Below, piece by piece: positions 1-12,000 of a DNA stretch of 64,000 bases. The stretch is taken from NCBI RefSeq assembly GCF_000003815.2, contig NC_049980.1, forward strand, positions 9,445,695-9,509,694. The letters run 5' to 3'. Both the position numbers and the translations under genes were made by a program. The notes beneath the pieces are model-generated. The model ran no database searches, was not told the origin of the DNA, and saw nothing but the letters and a program-made list of their open reading frames with translations. Positions within the stretch are counted from its first letter, which is position 1; each line of letters starts with the position of its first letter. The DNA comes from Branchiostoma floridae. Taxonomy: Eukaryota > Chordata > Leptocardii > Amphioxiformes > Branchiostomatidae.

Positions 1-13
1 CCTGGCATCGAAG
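1..13 (+). CDS. MACF1/DST: Spectraplakin exon w1, 3' end only
   Basis: The last 13 bases of a rod exon before a GTAAGG donor at 14. Reading phase 0 gives LASK, which joins [12 protein letters not shown] of the next exon to form a normal end-of-helix to start-of-repeat sequence. The rest is upstream of the window. Confidence 0.75.
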
Positions 14-3000
14 GTAAGGAAATACAGGGAGTGTGGGCAATTCCTGGCAAAGCTTGCCTCTGATGATCAATGCCAGAATGTAGGTTGCAAGAGAAAAGTT
101 ACATTATAGACTTTTTGTACATTATGTAATAAGTGCTCTATGCTTCATGTGGAAACATACATATTTTCATGTTTAATACTTCAATATCTGATCTAAAACA
201 TAAGGATGATTGGAATAAGTATACATGTATAATGATTTTAATCCATTTCTTCCCAAGGTGTCTGAGCGGAAGGCAAAGCTGGACCAAGCACTGTTGCACT
301 CTGGGAAGTTCCAGGAGACCCTAGCGTCACTTCTCGAGTGGCTGTCTGACACAGAAGAACTAGTGGCGAACCAGAGACCACCGTCCTCTGAGTTCAAGGT
401 CATCAAAGCACAGCTGCAGGAGCAGAAGGTGATTAAACAGTTCTTTTTAGTCAGTTGCCAAAGTCAGCTAGCACTGGAAGTGGAAGATTGCAGTAATCCA
501 GTGGCCTGCTGCTAAAATATTATTTATATGAAGGTTTTAGTGTTCTCAACCACCACAAGATAGGGCAGTGTGACATAACATTCTTTTTGATTACTTTTGA
601 ATGTATTCTATTCATTTCTTGAAGTGATGTACTGTACATTTTATAATGAAATACTTTGTATATCAGCAGTTGTTTTTTTTGCTAATCAATATATGTGAAG
701 ATAGTTGCTTTAATTTTAAAAAGTGTGAACTTGAAATACACAATGTTTGTTAGAAATAGAAGTTTTGTGAAGTAACACTCAAAAATCTGCATGCGTTGAC
801 CAAGTACAAATGTATGTGGAATTGACATTCAGATTCAAAGTTAGGGAAAAGATTAAGTGCAATATAGGAATGTTATAATTGTCTCACAGCTGCTTAAGAG
901 ACTAGTAGATGACAAGAAGCCGACAGTGGACTCCCTGAAGCAGGAGGCGGAGCAGCTGTCCAGCATCGCTGACCCTGCAGACCGCGAGAAGATTCAGCAG
1001 CAGCTAACGGACCTGTTCCAGCGCTGGGACGCTCTCACCACCAACGCTGCAGACAGGTATTCAAACACAGATCTGAAGTTTTTTTATATTACCGGTAATG
1101 AATAACCGACTTAGGCGGTTATGTACATTTTGAGAACAAGCCACAGAAAAGGATGATGACTTAGTGACCTTATGGCTAATATTTTCTGTTTTTCTGCTTT
1201 GCACACTCTTGTTTATATTGAATCATGAGATAAAGGGTTCTCCAAGGTTTTTAATGCAATTTATCCTGTACGGAATAAAGATTTTTTGTAATTTTAAATC
1301 CCCAAGTCATGTAGTTACTATATTTTAGACATACTTTTTATAAACTTGCATCAGTGTTTTACAATGTACAATGTTACCTTCTTCAAAAGCAAACCTGCCA
1401 TCTTTCTTCCAATTGTGACTACTGCAAACAATATTAACTATCATTTAAGCACAGTCATTTGCAAGTCACTGCTAAAAGGACTAAGTCTCTAAATTTGAAT
1501 TTCCTCCCACAGAAAACAGAAACTTGAAGACATCTTGGAGGTTGCCAAGGAGTTCAAGGATGCGCATGACCCCCTGGTGGAGTGGTTTGAGGCCACGGAG
1601 AGGAAACTGTCATCTCAGCAGCCAATCGCAACAGACCCTGCCAAGATGGAGGAGGACACAACAGAGCATCAGGTTGGTGTCCTGACTCAATGTTTTAACT
1701 GTTCCGTTTATTCCGTGGCTGCACAGTGCAGATGGTTGGTCCACACTTGTGTCAACTGAAGTTAAAATAGAGAAATGTTTGTACGGATGAGAAGGTGATG
1801 AAAATGAAGGCAGTTGAAAAAAGCCAAAATGTCTGAATTGAAATTGACTGATTAAATGTGATGAAATCTACATGACTAGATAGTACATGTACAAGGTATT
1901 GCCTTGTATGTCATAACTGAAAAACACACAGTCACTTAGTTATTCTTTGTATTCATTCTTGATTTCATATATTTGAAAGTTATTCATCAAAAGAGCATTT
2001 TATAGCTTCTATCATTAGCTTGAATTTCTAGTATTTTGAGATACTCCAGTTTGAATTGGTTTGATTTTTTTGACCATATTGTGCCAAAAGAAATGCCATT
2101 GCCCCAAAGTAGAGCCTAGCTTTATGTTTCAACCGTAGTGGATTGAATTTCAACAAAAATTCAACTTCAACTCTCCATTGAAGATTTTCTAACCACAAAC
2201 TATCCAGGCATTGGCTGATGAAGTGGCCAATCAGGAGGCAGCAGTCAATCAGGTGACCAAAGCTGGCCAATCATTGATGGAGCTTTGCAGTGATGATGAA
2301 CAGGTGTCTGTGAAGGGTCAGGTTGACTCTGCCACGGACCGTTTCAAGGACATTCAGGAAAAAGTCCGTAGTCGTGGAGACCAACTTGAGCGGGCGAAAG
2401 AAAGTCGCCGCCTTTTCGGTGCAAACGCCCTTGCCCTTCTTGCATGGATGACGGAAATGGAGGAGACGCTTGCGAAGTTAGAAGTCATCGCTGTTGAACC
2501 CGTCACGGTGGAGACACAACTGCAAGAACAGACGGTATATTTACAGTAGCAGTGGAGTGTCTCCTGTCGCTGCCTCTCTGCATCTTCAGAAATCTAATAA
2601 TTTGATCTTGATCTCGACAGCTTATCCCAACTCTCACCTCAGTAGATTTTCTTCCTGTCTTTGCCAAAGAACAAAGTAGCAGTGCTTCCTTTTGGTGGAG
2701 TGTTTTCTCTTAAACCTGTGTGCTTACCTTTAATCAGGGAACTTCCCAGGAATCCCAAATGATCAAACCTGTTGCTGACCCAAGAATATACATTTATCTT
2801 TACCTGACTTCTTGATGGTGTAGGTCCTGGTACATGTACATTTCTTTCCAATACTCCAATACAAAGTAGAAAACTAGTGCCATGTCAATCAATGAAGTGT
2901 GTCTTCCTGTTTATCTACTAACAGAGTCTGACATCTACCTCAACCCAGCTGAAGAATTAATGTAATTCTGCTCCTCAAATAGCGGGTTGCCAGCCTGTTT

Positions 3001-6000
3001 AGTTTTACTCTGTACTCGCTCACAGTAGCTACTGTTGGGAAGATAAAAAGCTGGATAAGGCTGGATACTAAGCTATGCTTCAAACTGTTGTAGAACTGTT
3101 CTGACATCTTCCTCTAATAATGAGTAATATGCTGAATTGTAGAATAATATGAGAATGATGGTAATCTTTTTGTGTAGTGAATCCATCTTGTATTTATATG
3201 TAGAAGGGCCTCTTTATTGCTCTATCTTGCAGGATTTACCTTACCTTTCACTCCAATATCCTCTGACTGGTGTTGTGGAAAGAATAATTGTGTGATTTGT
3301 CTATGTGTAGCCTTGTCCATTATTACAGGAAATGTATGGGCATCATATACTATCATGCAGCTATCTTATACATTTGTATCTGCAACATGTATATATACAG
3401 GCTCAGCAGCACAAGAGATTGACTTTGTTTCCTTTTTTTAGGCCATCACCAAAGACATCACTGACCATAAGGCAGCTGTGGAAGAGGCAGTAGAAACTGG
3501 GAAATCTCTGCTGACACAAACTACAGGTTAGTGCTGACACCCCTGTCACATGGTATGTTCCAAAATGATCATGAGTTGCTTTGATTGGTTAATATAATGC
3601 AGTGAATACATGTACCTTAGTGATAGATTCCTAGAAGTAGATTAGATGTAGAATATAGAGACTAAATCTTAGTCTATATAATATTGTACACCCAACTAAG
3701 AAATATGATAATTAATGTCAATGATATTTGATGTGAAGGAAGATTTGTACCAAGTCGAACATCTCTTGTACTTGTAGTCATGTTTTATTTTTGCATGTCT
3801 CTAAGAGTGCAAATGTCAACACTTCTGCAGTATTTTTGCCACCTGTGTTATTTTGCTTTCTGTCTATTTCCTGCTTTTTGCATTGTGCTTGTAAGAATGT
3901 GACTGTGTAGTCAAAAAAATTCATAAAAGTTGAAAATAGGATTTTCCCTTGTTTATCACATTTACTGCAAACTTGTAATTTAAGTTAGAAAACAAAGTCA
4001 CTGTGTAAATGAATGAAAGTTGAAGACTGTAAATCTTTGTAATGTTCTTTTCCACAGAAGAAAATAAATATTTTGCTTTATTAGTAGTAGAGATGCATAT
4101 TATAATCATTTATTCAAGAAAAATGGTTGTTTGAAGTTAATTGATTCGTAGGACCCTAGGGTCCACCGCTAATGGTTATTCTAATAAAGTTTCAAAGTTT
4201 CAAAAGGTTTGGGTGAAACCTGAGTGTTTGATTACTGTGAGCATGTCTTCTCATTTCTTGTATTTACTGTTCTTTCTTGACATTCATTCTCTATCCATTC
4301 TTTTGTTTTTCCTTTTCACCCGTATATCTCTTTCTGACCCTGCAGAAGGTAAGCACCACATGCTCCGTGTACTTCAACCCTTCGGCCTGAACAATGCAAT
4401 CACTTGTTTCACACATTCTGATTAATTTTTCAGGCCTTCTCCATTTTCGTTTTTTTTTATTTATTTCTTAATTTATTTATCTATTGTGTTGTTTTGTTTT
4501 TTCAATGTATAAGAGTATGTAGTCCCCATTTCTAACCCATAACCACTTGGTCGTTTTTTAGTTGCCTGCCCTGACCTCCATCCACTATGTAGCTAGTCAT
4601 CAATTACTGACATGGATCATGATGCAAGATAAATCTATAGATTCAAGGAGTATTTAGGGTCATATCAGCTCAATGGACAGTGGTTGAAAATGAGTTGAAA
4701 CCACTGTCTGTCGATTTGATACCCCTAAATACCCTGTTTCAAAAAACAATGAAAATACATGTAGGTACACTGAACTAGGGTTACATGAATCTTGCCCTGT
4801 GTTGCTACTAAACCTGTTTTCTTCTTCACCATAACAGTTTACTTGATGTACTTTTACTGCATGGTTCAACATGCATGTCCAGGGATGCCACTACAGAATG
4901 AAGAATGTTTCTTAGCTAGAGTTCCTTTCTGAAACGTAGAGCTACCGGTTTTCATCCTAGTGTCTGTATTACGTTTTGTACACTGTTGTGTACACATCAT
5001 TTTGATCTCTTAAAAAAAGTCTAACGAAACGTTTTAAACAAATTTGCCCACAGGAGATGAGATCCTTGTCATTCAAGAAAAACTGGACAGCATGAAGGAC
5101 CGGTATGCCAACATCTCCTCCAAGGCCAATGACAGACAGCAGAGTTTGGAGCAAGCTCTCCCATTGGCCAAGAAGTTTAAAGATGCCACTGAGAAGCTGT
5201 CTGATTGGCTAGACAAGGTTGAGGCTGATATGGGTACTGCTGAGGATGCTGCTGGGTCTGAACAACAGCAGGAAAGATTCAGGGTAAGATAAACATCATC
5301 ATCATCAGTACCCTCAAGTAGCCCCGCAAGGGGCAACGTAGGCATCTTCGACTTGACTTGGAGAACAGAACAAGAAAAGAATAGAGGGCGAAGAGCAAGA
5401 AAGTCTTTTAGGAAAGGAGTGAGTGAAAGAATAGAAAAATCAAAAATGAAAAGATTTCTATTTTCTTAATGCTTTTCCAGGTATGATCAAACCAAGCATT
5501 TTAAAGAACTATGTAAAAAAAGAAACATGCAGATCCAGATCATGATGAATTTTTGCAAACCTTTCAGGAATACAAAAAGCAGGTTGATGAACACAAGCAC
5601 CTGGTGGCTAACATGAACGAGGCTGGACCTAAACTGATGGAGTCGAGTCCCGGAGACGGGGCGCGTTCCGTGGAAGACAAGATGGCGAACATCAACCAGC
5701 GGTATGACTCAATGGTCGCTGCAGTGAGGGAGAAGGTCGATGAGTTGGATGCCGCTCTTCAGAAGACACAACTGGTGAGAGTGCATGTTTACTATCCCTG
5801 CAGCAGATTTAAGTTTTGATTGTGGGTTGTGTGATGAGCACAGTTTAGTCCCTTGTTTCTGAAGATATTTCCTTCCTTCCCAAAGTATGGCATCGGTGTG
5901 GTGTATATGGTAGAGCATTTAGGCTCAGAACCAAGAGGTTCCCGGTTCGATATAGTCTAGTACTTGTCATTGCCTCCGATGTTGTGCTTGTGAAAGGCAC

Positions 6001-9000
6001 TTTACAAAACTTTCCTTAATGGTAAAGTTACGGCCACAGAGCCTTTTGGAAAGTGTGCTTAAAAACACACACGGATTTGTTGCACGAACATTTGCTACTA
6101 AGAGATGTAAAAAAAAATTCACATAGAAGTTAGAATCAAGTTATTTCACAAAAGGAACTAAAAATAACTTTTTGTTATATTTGTGTGTGTTTGGGGGGCG
6201 TGCATTAGGGGTCACATACACGTATGCAGATGCACCCTCAATTTAAATATTCTAATGTTCAACGTGTAAAATTTCCCCCAGCTCGGCCACGGAGCTGACC
6301 AACAACTGGAGTGGTTAGAGACCCTGGAGAATCAGCTGGACAACCAGGAACCAATCAGTGTTGAGCCAGACAAACTCCGCACGCAGCTGAAGGAGCAAAA
6401 GGTAAGATTTTCATCACAAGACTGCACCAAAAACTTGCAACAATTTGGAACTGTATATTATAACATACATGTAACACTGTAACACTACATACATGTAAGA
6501 AACCCCAAGCTGTCTGTTTAAGAAATTTTAACTTTTGGTTTACTCTTGATATGTAATGCTTTTTCTTACTGTCTTTACAGGCAATAAATGAGGACGTTAT
6601 CCGTCACAAGGAGCGTGTGGAAGAGATCATCGCATCAGGACAGACCATGTTAGACAGCAGTGTGGATGAGGACAGCTCACAGCTGCAGGTCCTGACACAC
6701 TTCTTATCATTTATATCTAACAGTATGGAGTGTGAAAAGTTCTTAATATGAAAACAAAGTGCTGCATAAAACAACCTGTATTTTTATGTTCATGCAAATG
6801 TACATTGTACATCTGCCTATTGTGTGCAATACCATTAAGCGCTGATAGGGGGCGCTCTAGCATGTCTGAGCTGCTGTCTGGGATACAGTATGTACTTACA
6901 TATTTCAGGTGTGGAGTGGAGTAAATAGGGGCTATTATACCATCACATAGAATGTACATTTACATCGTATCTTTGTCATATGGTGCTATACTCTCCAAGC
7001 AGAGGTTGGTGGGGAAAATCGTGACATTTCCCATATAAGGAAAGATCACGATTTTACCCACCAACCTCTGCTTGGAGACTAATGGTGCTAAGGACAAGGC
7101 ATATTGTTCTGAAGACAGTTACATTCCAGCATTATTCAACCCAAGAGTAAAACTTTTTCCTTACATTTTCCACAGGACAAGGTTGATGAGCTCCGGCGTC
7201 ACTATGACGATGCCAGCAAGAGGAGCTCTGATAGGCTGAGCCAGCTGGAACTTGCCCTCCCATTGGCCACCCAGTTTGCAGAAGTTCATGAGGACCTGGT
7301 GCCCTGGTTAGATGAGATCGAGGCTGAGTTGGAGGCCATGTCTCCGCCTGCACTGGACGAGGACATCGTGAAGACACAGCAGGAGGAGAACAGGGTGAGT
7401 TGGTTCTTTAATACTGATTGGGATGATGGGAATGGTCATCTAGGAATGGGGTTGAAACAGGACATACAATGTCATGTAGTTGCTTGATGTTGCTGTTTGA
7501 CTTTGCTATGTTCCCCATGTACATGTTTCATAGGGAAAGGATGTGTCCATGTCAAGGTGATATTATTTTGTTTTGTTGAAATACCCATAGGAACAACTGC
7601 AGATTTTTAGGGAACTGATAGGGGGTGTGACTGTAATCAGAAAGAACTTGAAGTGTTGTCACTTGCATGTGATCTAACAAAATTATGTCATTTTCAAGAC
7701 TATAACGTCATGAAAATGCTGTATGGTTAGTGCATGATTGCATTATTATCAGCAAGTTCAAGTTACCAGTCAAATAGTAGTCTAGTATGCTTTTAGTATT
7801 TCTGTGTCCTCTCTCAGGTTGGAGTGTTAAATATGTTTTCATTATTGTTTTGGCTGATGAAAAAGGAAAGACACAATTTAGGAAATCTGATGTTCTGCAA
7901 CTTTGTTGCTATATATATATGGTCTTTACAGAAATACGTGACTTAATCTTAATCTTCATCGTAATGGGATTTTTTTTTCTTTTCCATTCTTGCTGGTAGG
8001 TTTGTATGACAGATGGTCGTGAATGCAATAAAAGGATGTACTTGGCCATGTAATTTCAGTGTTGCTCTTAAGAAAATTGTATTAGTACAGGGTCTGGGAT
8101 TACCTTGTAAGTGCTGCTAGAGTAGTTTCCTGTTACCCAGGACATGACCAGAATTCAAAAAGCTCTTCTCAGAAATTTTACTCAAGAGTTTAAAGCTGGG
8201 TTGCCCATTACTGGCACATGCTCTTTTAATGCTAGACAGTTGTAATCTGTAGAGCAGATATACATACAATAATGATGTCTGGAGAAATTCTGTGGATTTT
8301 TTAATCAGTTACAAGACCTTGTACACAGCAGGGTAGCCTAGAGTAACAGATACATGTTTGACGTCAGTGCTGCAGAAATAACTGTCATTTCCAAGCAGAT
8401 GTTTTGCTTCAGCTCTTTCAGGTTGTGTGGAGTTTTTTGTGGGTTCTTTTTTTTTTTTTTGAGAGGTGCTTTTTTATGTTCTCGTTTTTTCAACATATAC
8501 ACACTACCTCACAATGAAGTCATGATCAGTTGACTCACGTTTGGGATATAAGAGGCATGCTCTTTTCTGTAAGGCGTGGGCAGGCCTTTTTAATTTCCCG
8601 ACATTCGTAGGGAAGATATTTTATTTTACGTAATTCGTAGTGGGATGAAGCGTAAAATAGCCTTAGTGAATTTAACGTAAAGCATAGTCAACCATCCCAA
8701 GATAGCGTAAATCGTTGTCAGGACCCCCATGCAGACCCTCATATAGTGTTGCAGTTGGCACAAGATTTATTGCACTTCAAAGTTGCTCTATGGGGTATTT
8801 GATAGTTCCTTTGTGTGTGAAGCCACAAAGTGTTATGCGGCTTGTGCTCATTATCACAATTTGATCAGCTCTGTCTGTTTCATATGATAAGGATATGGGC
8901 ACAAATGGGACAATAGATACCTGTCAGTCTTGGTTTATTAATGTTGATGGATTTGTTCTGCAGGGATTCTGCAGTTCCTAATTAGACATTTATGCAAGTT

Positions 9001-12000
9001 TTTGCAAGAAGAAAATCCATGTAATCTTATTATAAAGCTGAAATTATTTTCTAAAGCAGACATTTCAGTAAAATATGCAATGTAAATATTGTTATGTGAA
9101 AAATATTTTTGTTATGTTAAAATGGTGTTTGGCTATAATATTAACACTGAAGATTGTTTACACTTTGAAGTGGTGCTTTGTGCCAAGTATGAAATCAGTT
9201 TTCCCCTGAGTTCTTATAAAACAATCAAGTTGAAATCATCCATCCTGATTTTTACAAATTGTACACTAACGGAATTAGGATGTCCCTTGATGGTGATATA
9301 GGTCAAATTTGAAGCTTATTAAGTAGATGATTGATGGGCTGTAATATTATTCATAAATATGCTGATGTCAGAAATGGCTGGAGGATAGATGACAGACATT
9401 TCTTTTCTAGTTCAGTAGTATTTTATCTCCCTTTTTTCTTCCTACAAAGCTAACCCCCTGTTTTATTGTTTTGCATTTTATGTATGGTCTTTTATGGTAA
9501 ATTCCATGTTTCTATAGCAAGAATATAACCATGAAGTACATGCATCATAACATGGTAACCTTGTAGGAGGTGTATTTCTGTACAAAATATATTTCCTACC
9601 ATATTTTGTTGCAACATAGTGCATCAGATAATCATGATAATTGATAAAGAGTTTCACAGAAAAGCATGGTTACATTCAGTACCATGTGTTATACTTAAGA
9701 TTCAAGAAAAAAACAGCTGATATTCCATCCTGTCCCTGTAGCATTCCGTACAAGAAGTATCATGTAGGGTAGACACATTTGCAGAGCAGCGTTAAGTCTT
9801 CCAAATGAAATTTGAGCAACCTGTTATCTCATGAAGTCTGAGATCTGGACCCCAGCCAGTCTTGGTGATGTCAGCGAGGCCCTCTAATGTTACCGAATCA
9901 CATTACACCCTGGTGTGCAGTCTGTCCTGAATACTAAAGCGGTTCGACTTCCCCCTCAGGCTACCTCGCCGTCTCCCTTTGTCTGTTCCACTCCACAACC
10001 GGTCACACGTTCAGCCTCAAGCCGTTTCCCTAACCATGTCGAGCTCTACTTTTATACAACAGACTTTGCTTTTGTAAACAAGTGTATGGCAAGTCTGCAA
10101 ACATTGTGACCTCATCCAAAAATAAACACAGCTTGTAAGAGTTGACATCAGAGAGCATGACAAAGTCTATCCCATGACCAGAAGTCCTTTAAAGTTCGCA
10201 GTGCCTTAGTGCCTTAGGCCATGGCTAAAAGGACCCAGTTGGGACCATACCAATTGTAAACAGTGTCAGGGGAGGGACAACAGTAGCAGGTGCAGTTAGC
10301 CGTGGCGTAGAACTGTGGTTAGATATACCAGCTGACAAAACAAGCGTTTCATTTCCAATTAGGGTACAATATGGAAATGTCACAGACAAAGAGAAATCTC
10401 CCACTGTGGAATAGATAACAAATGATAGGTTTTTTATTACTCTGTAATACTCTAACTTGACGTAATTGTAGACTACATGTAAGTTCATTTCTGCACAAAG
10501 AATATAAATAAGGGTTTTGTGGGTAGAGTTTGAATTTGGCCTTTGTTGTTTAGCCAGATTTTATGGGATATTTAATCATCGCATGACTCATGTACAATAT
10601 AGCCTTTGTAATAAGATGATTGATATTTAAGGGCAGCTTATAGACTGGTCCATTCCTCTGACTCTGTACTTAAAGGGATCAAAGCATAGTCTTCCTAATG
10701 TACCTAAACAGCTAATTTTAGTTTTCAAGTTAATTATACTGATTGCAACCATATTTACCAGACGATAATAGTCCTGGAGAAAACTCTCTCCTTGCTTGGC
10801 TGGTTTTCTGGCATGTGTGTCGACCTGCCCCTCCCTCCTGCTTGAGTGGACCTGCCCATCTCTAATTACCTCAGCCCCATACCATACATGGCTGACAGGC
10901 AGAGGGACAGGGACGTTACTGCTGGTGTGCCTCACCATTCAGACTATCCCCTCCTTGCATGCCTGTTTATCATGATAATCAGTGTTCTATTCAAGACATA
11001 TTGAGTAGAGACCTATCTGTAGATCAGATACAGCGGGACTGAATCTGTAAGTACTCTTGGGAACACAGCACCAGAAGGGAAGCAGGCCTTCCTGTGGATT
11101 TGGCAACAGTGTCACAGTTCAGCCAGTCACACATAGAGTGCATACTGCTGCCGGCTTAGCTCGCCGCTGACTTGGACCATTTCTGGAGTGAGCCTACTGC
11201 AACATGGGGAAGAAGTTGAGCTGCATGCGGAAGAAGAAGAAGAAGGGACAAGATGACGACAACGACGACCCACCGTACGAGCCGGCGGGAGTTCCGGAAC
11301 TCGACGCGGTGGAGTCGCCGAGTATCAAGCACATGTTGATCGTGAGCGAGAATAGCGACGGGATTGTTCAGAGAGGATTTGGGGACAGGCCGAAAGGGCC
11401 GAAGGGGAAGAAAGGATTACGGAACACGTTTGATCCGCCACAGCGGTCGACACGACCGAATGTAAGTCCAGGGGACACGGAAAAACTACTGGGTGATTCT
11501 GTACCATCACCAAAAGGTAAGAAAGCTTCAAAGAAGATCAGTTCTCCACCACCTATTACTAGTAATGGTGATGTTGGCAGATGGACAGGAGAGATTTCCT
11601 CGCTACCATCATCCAAAAACTCGTCCAGAAACTCTAAAGAGGAAGATGTCGTTCCAGACAAAAAGAAAGACACCAACTCAAAGCCTGAGAAATACAAAGG
11701 TCCTGTTCTGGATCGTCAGATTGTGGAAAGTAGCCTTCTGGATGATATTATAAAGAAAGAGGAAGATAACAAGAGAAGAGGAAGTAAAGATGTGCCAAAG
11801 TCCCCTACTAAGAAATCTAAAAGTCCTTCCTCCACAGCAAAGAAAACCACATCATCATTACCACATGGTGATGATAAGGACAACCAAGATGAGAAGATAA
11901 CAGGGTCCGTATCCTCTCCTGGGACGCAGTCCTCAAAACCATTAGACCTGAAGAAGAAATCTGACAAATCTAATTCTGTTCCTTCCAACGATTTAAAGAA

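Larger units (their letters stand above)
429..6580 (+). other. Introns between w2 and w10 (429-889, 1057-1512, 1673-2207, 2535-3441, 3527-5053, 5284-5567, 5775-6281, 6402-6580)
   Basis: AT-rich GT-AG introns. Apart from the SINE at 5897 and the possible 3-nt exon at 4346, nothing was recognised in them. Confidence 0.6.
7395..11203 (+). other. Intron, 5' part of the 12.2-kb intron; no upstream exon seen
   Basis: AT-rich non-coding DNA. It contains a poly-T tract near 8448-8460, a dispersed repeat at about 8545-8760 (related to 20340-20550), and several short open frames without coding character. The stretch just upstream of 11204 is taken as 5' UTR/promoter of the internal transcript. Confidence 0.6.

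Noticed and set aside
10499-10512. TATAAATA as TATA box of the internal promoter
   Set aside because: It is about 700 bp upstream of the ATG with no sign of a transcript start in between.
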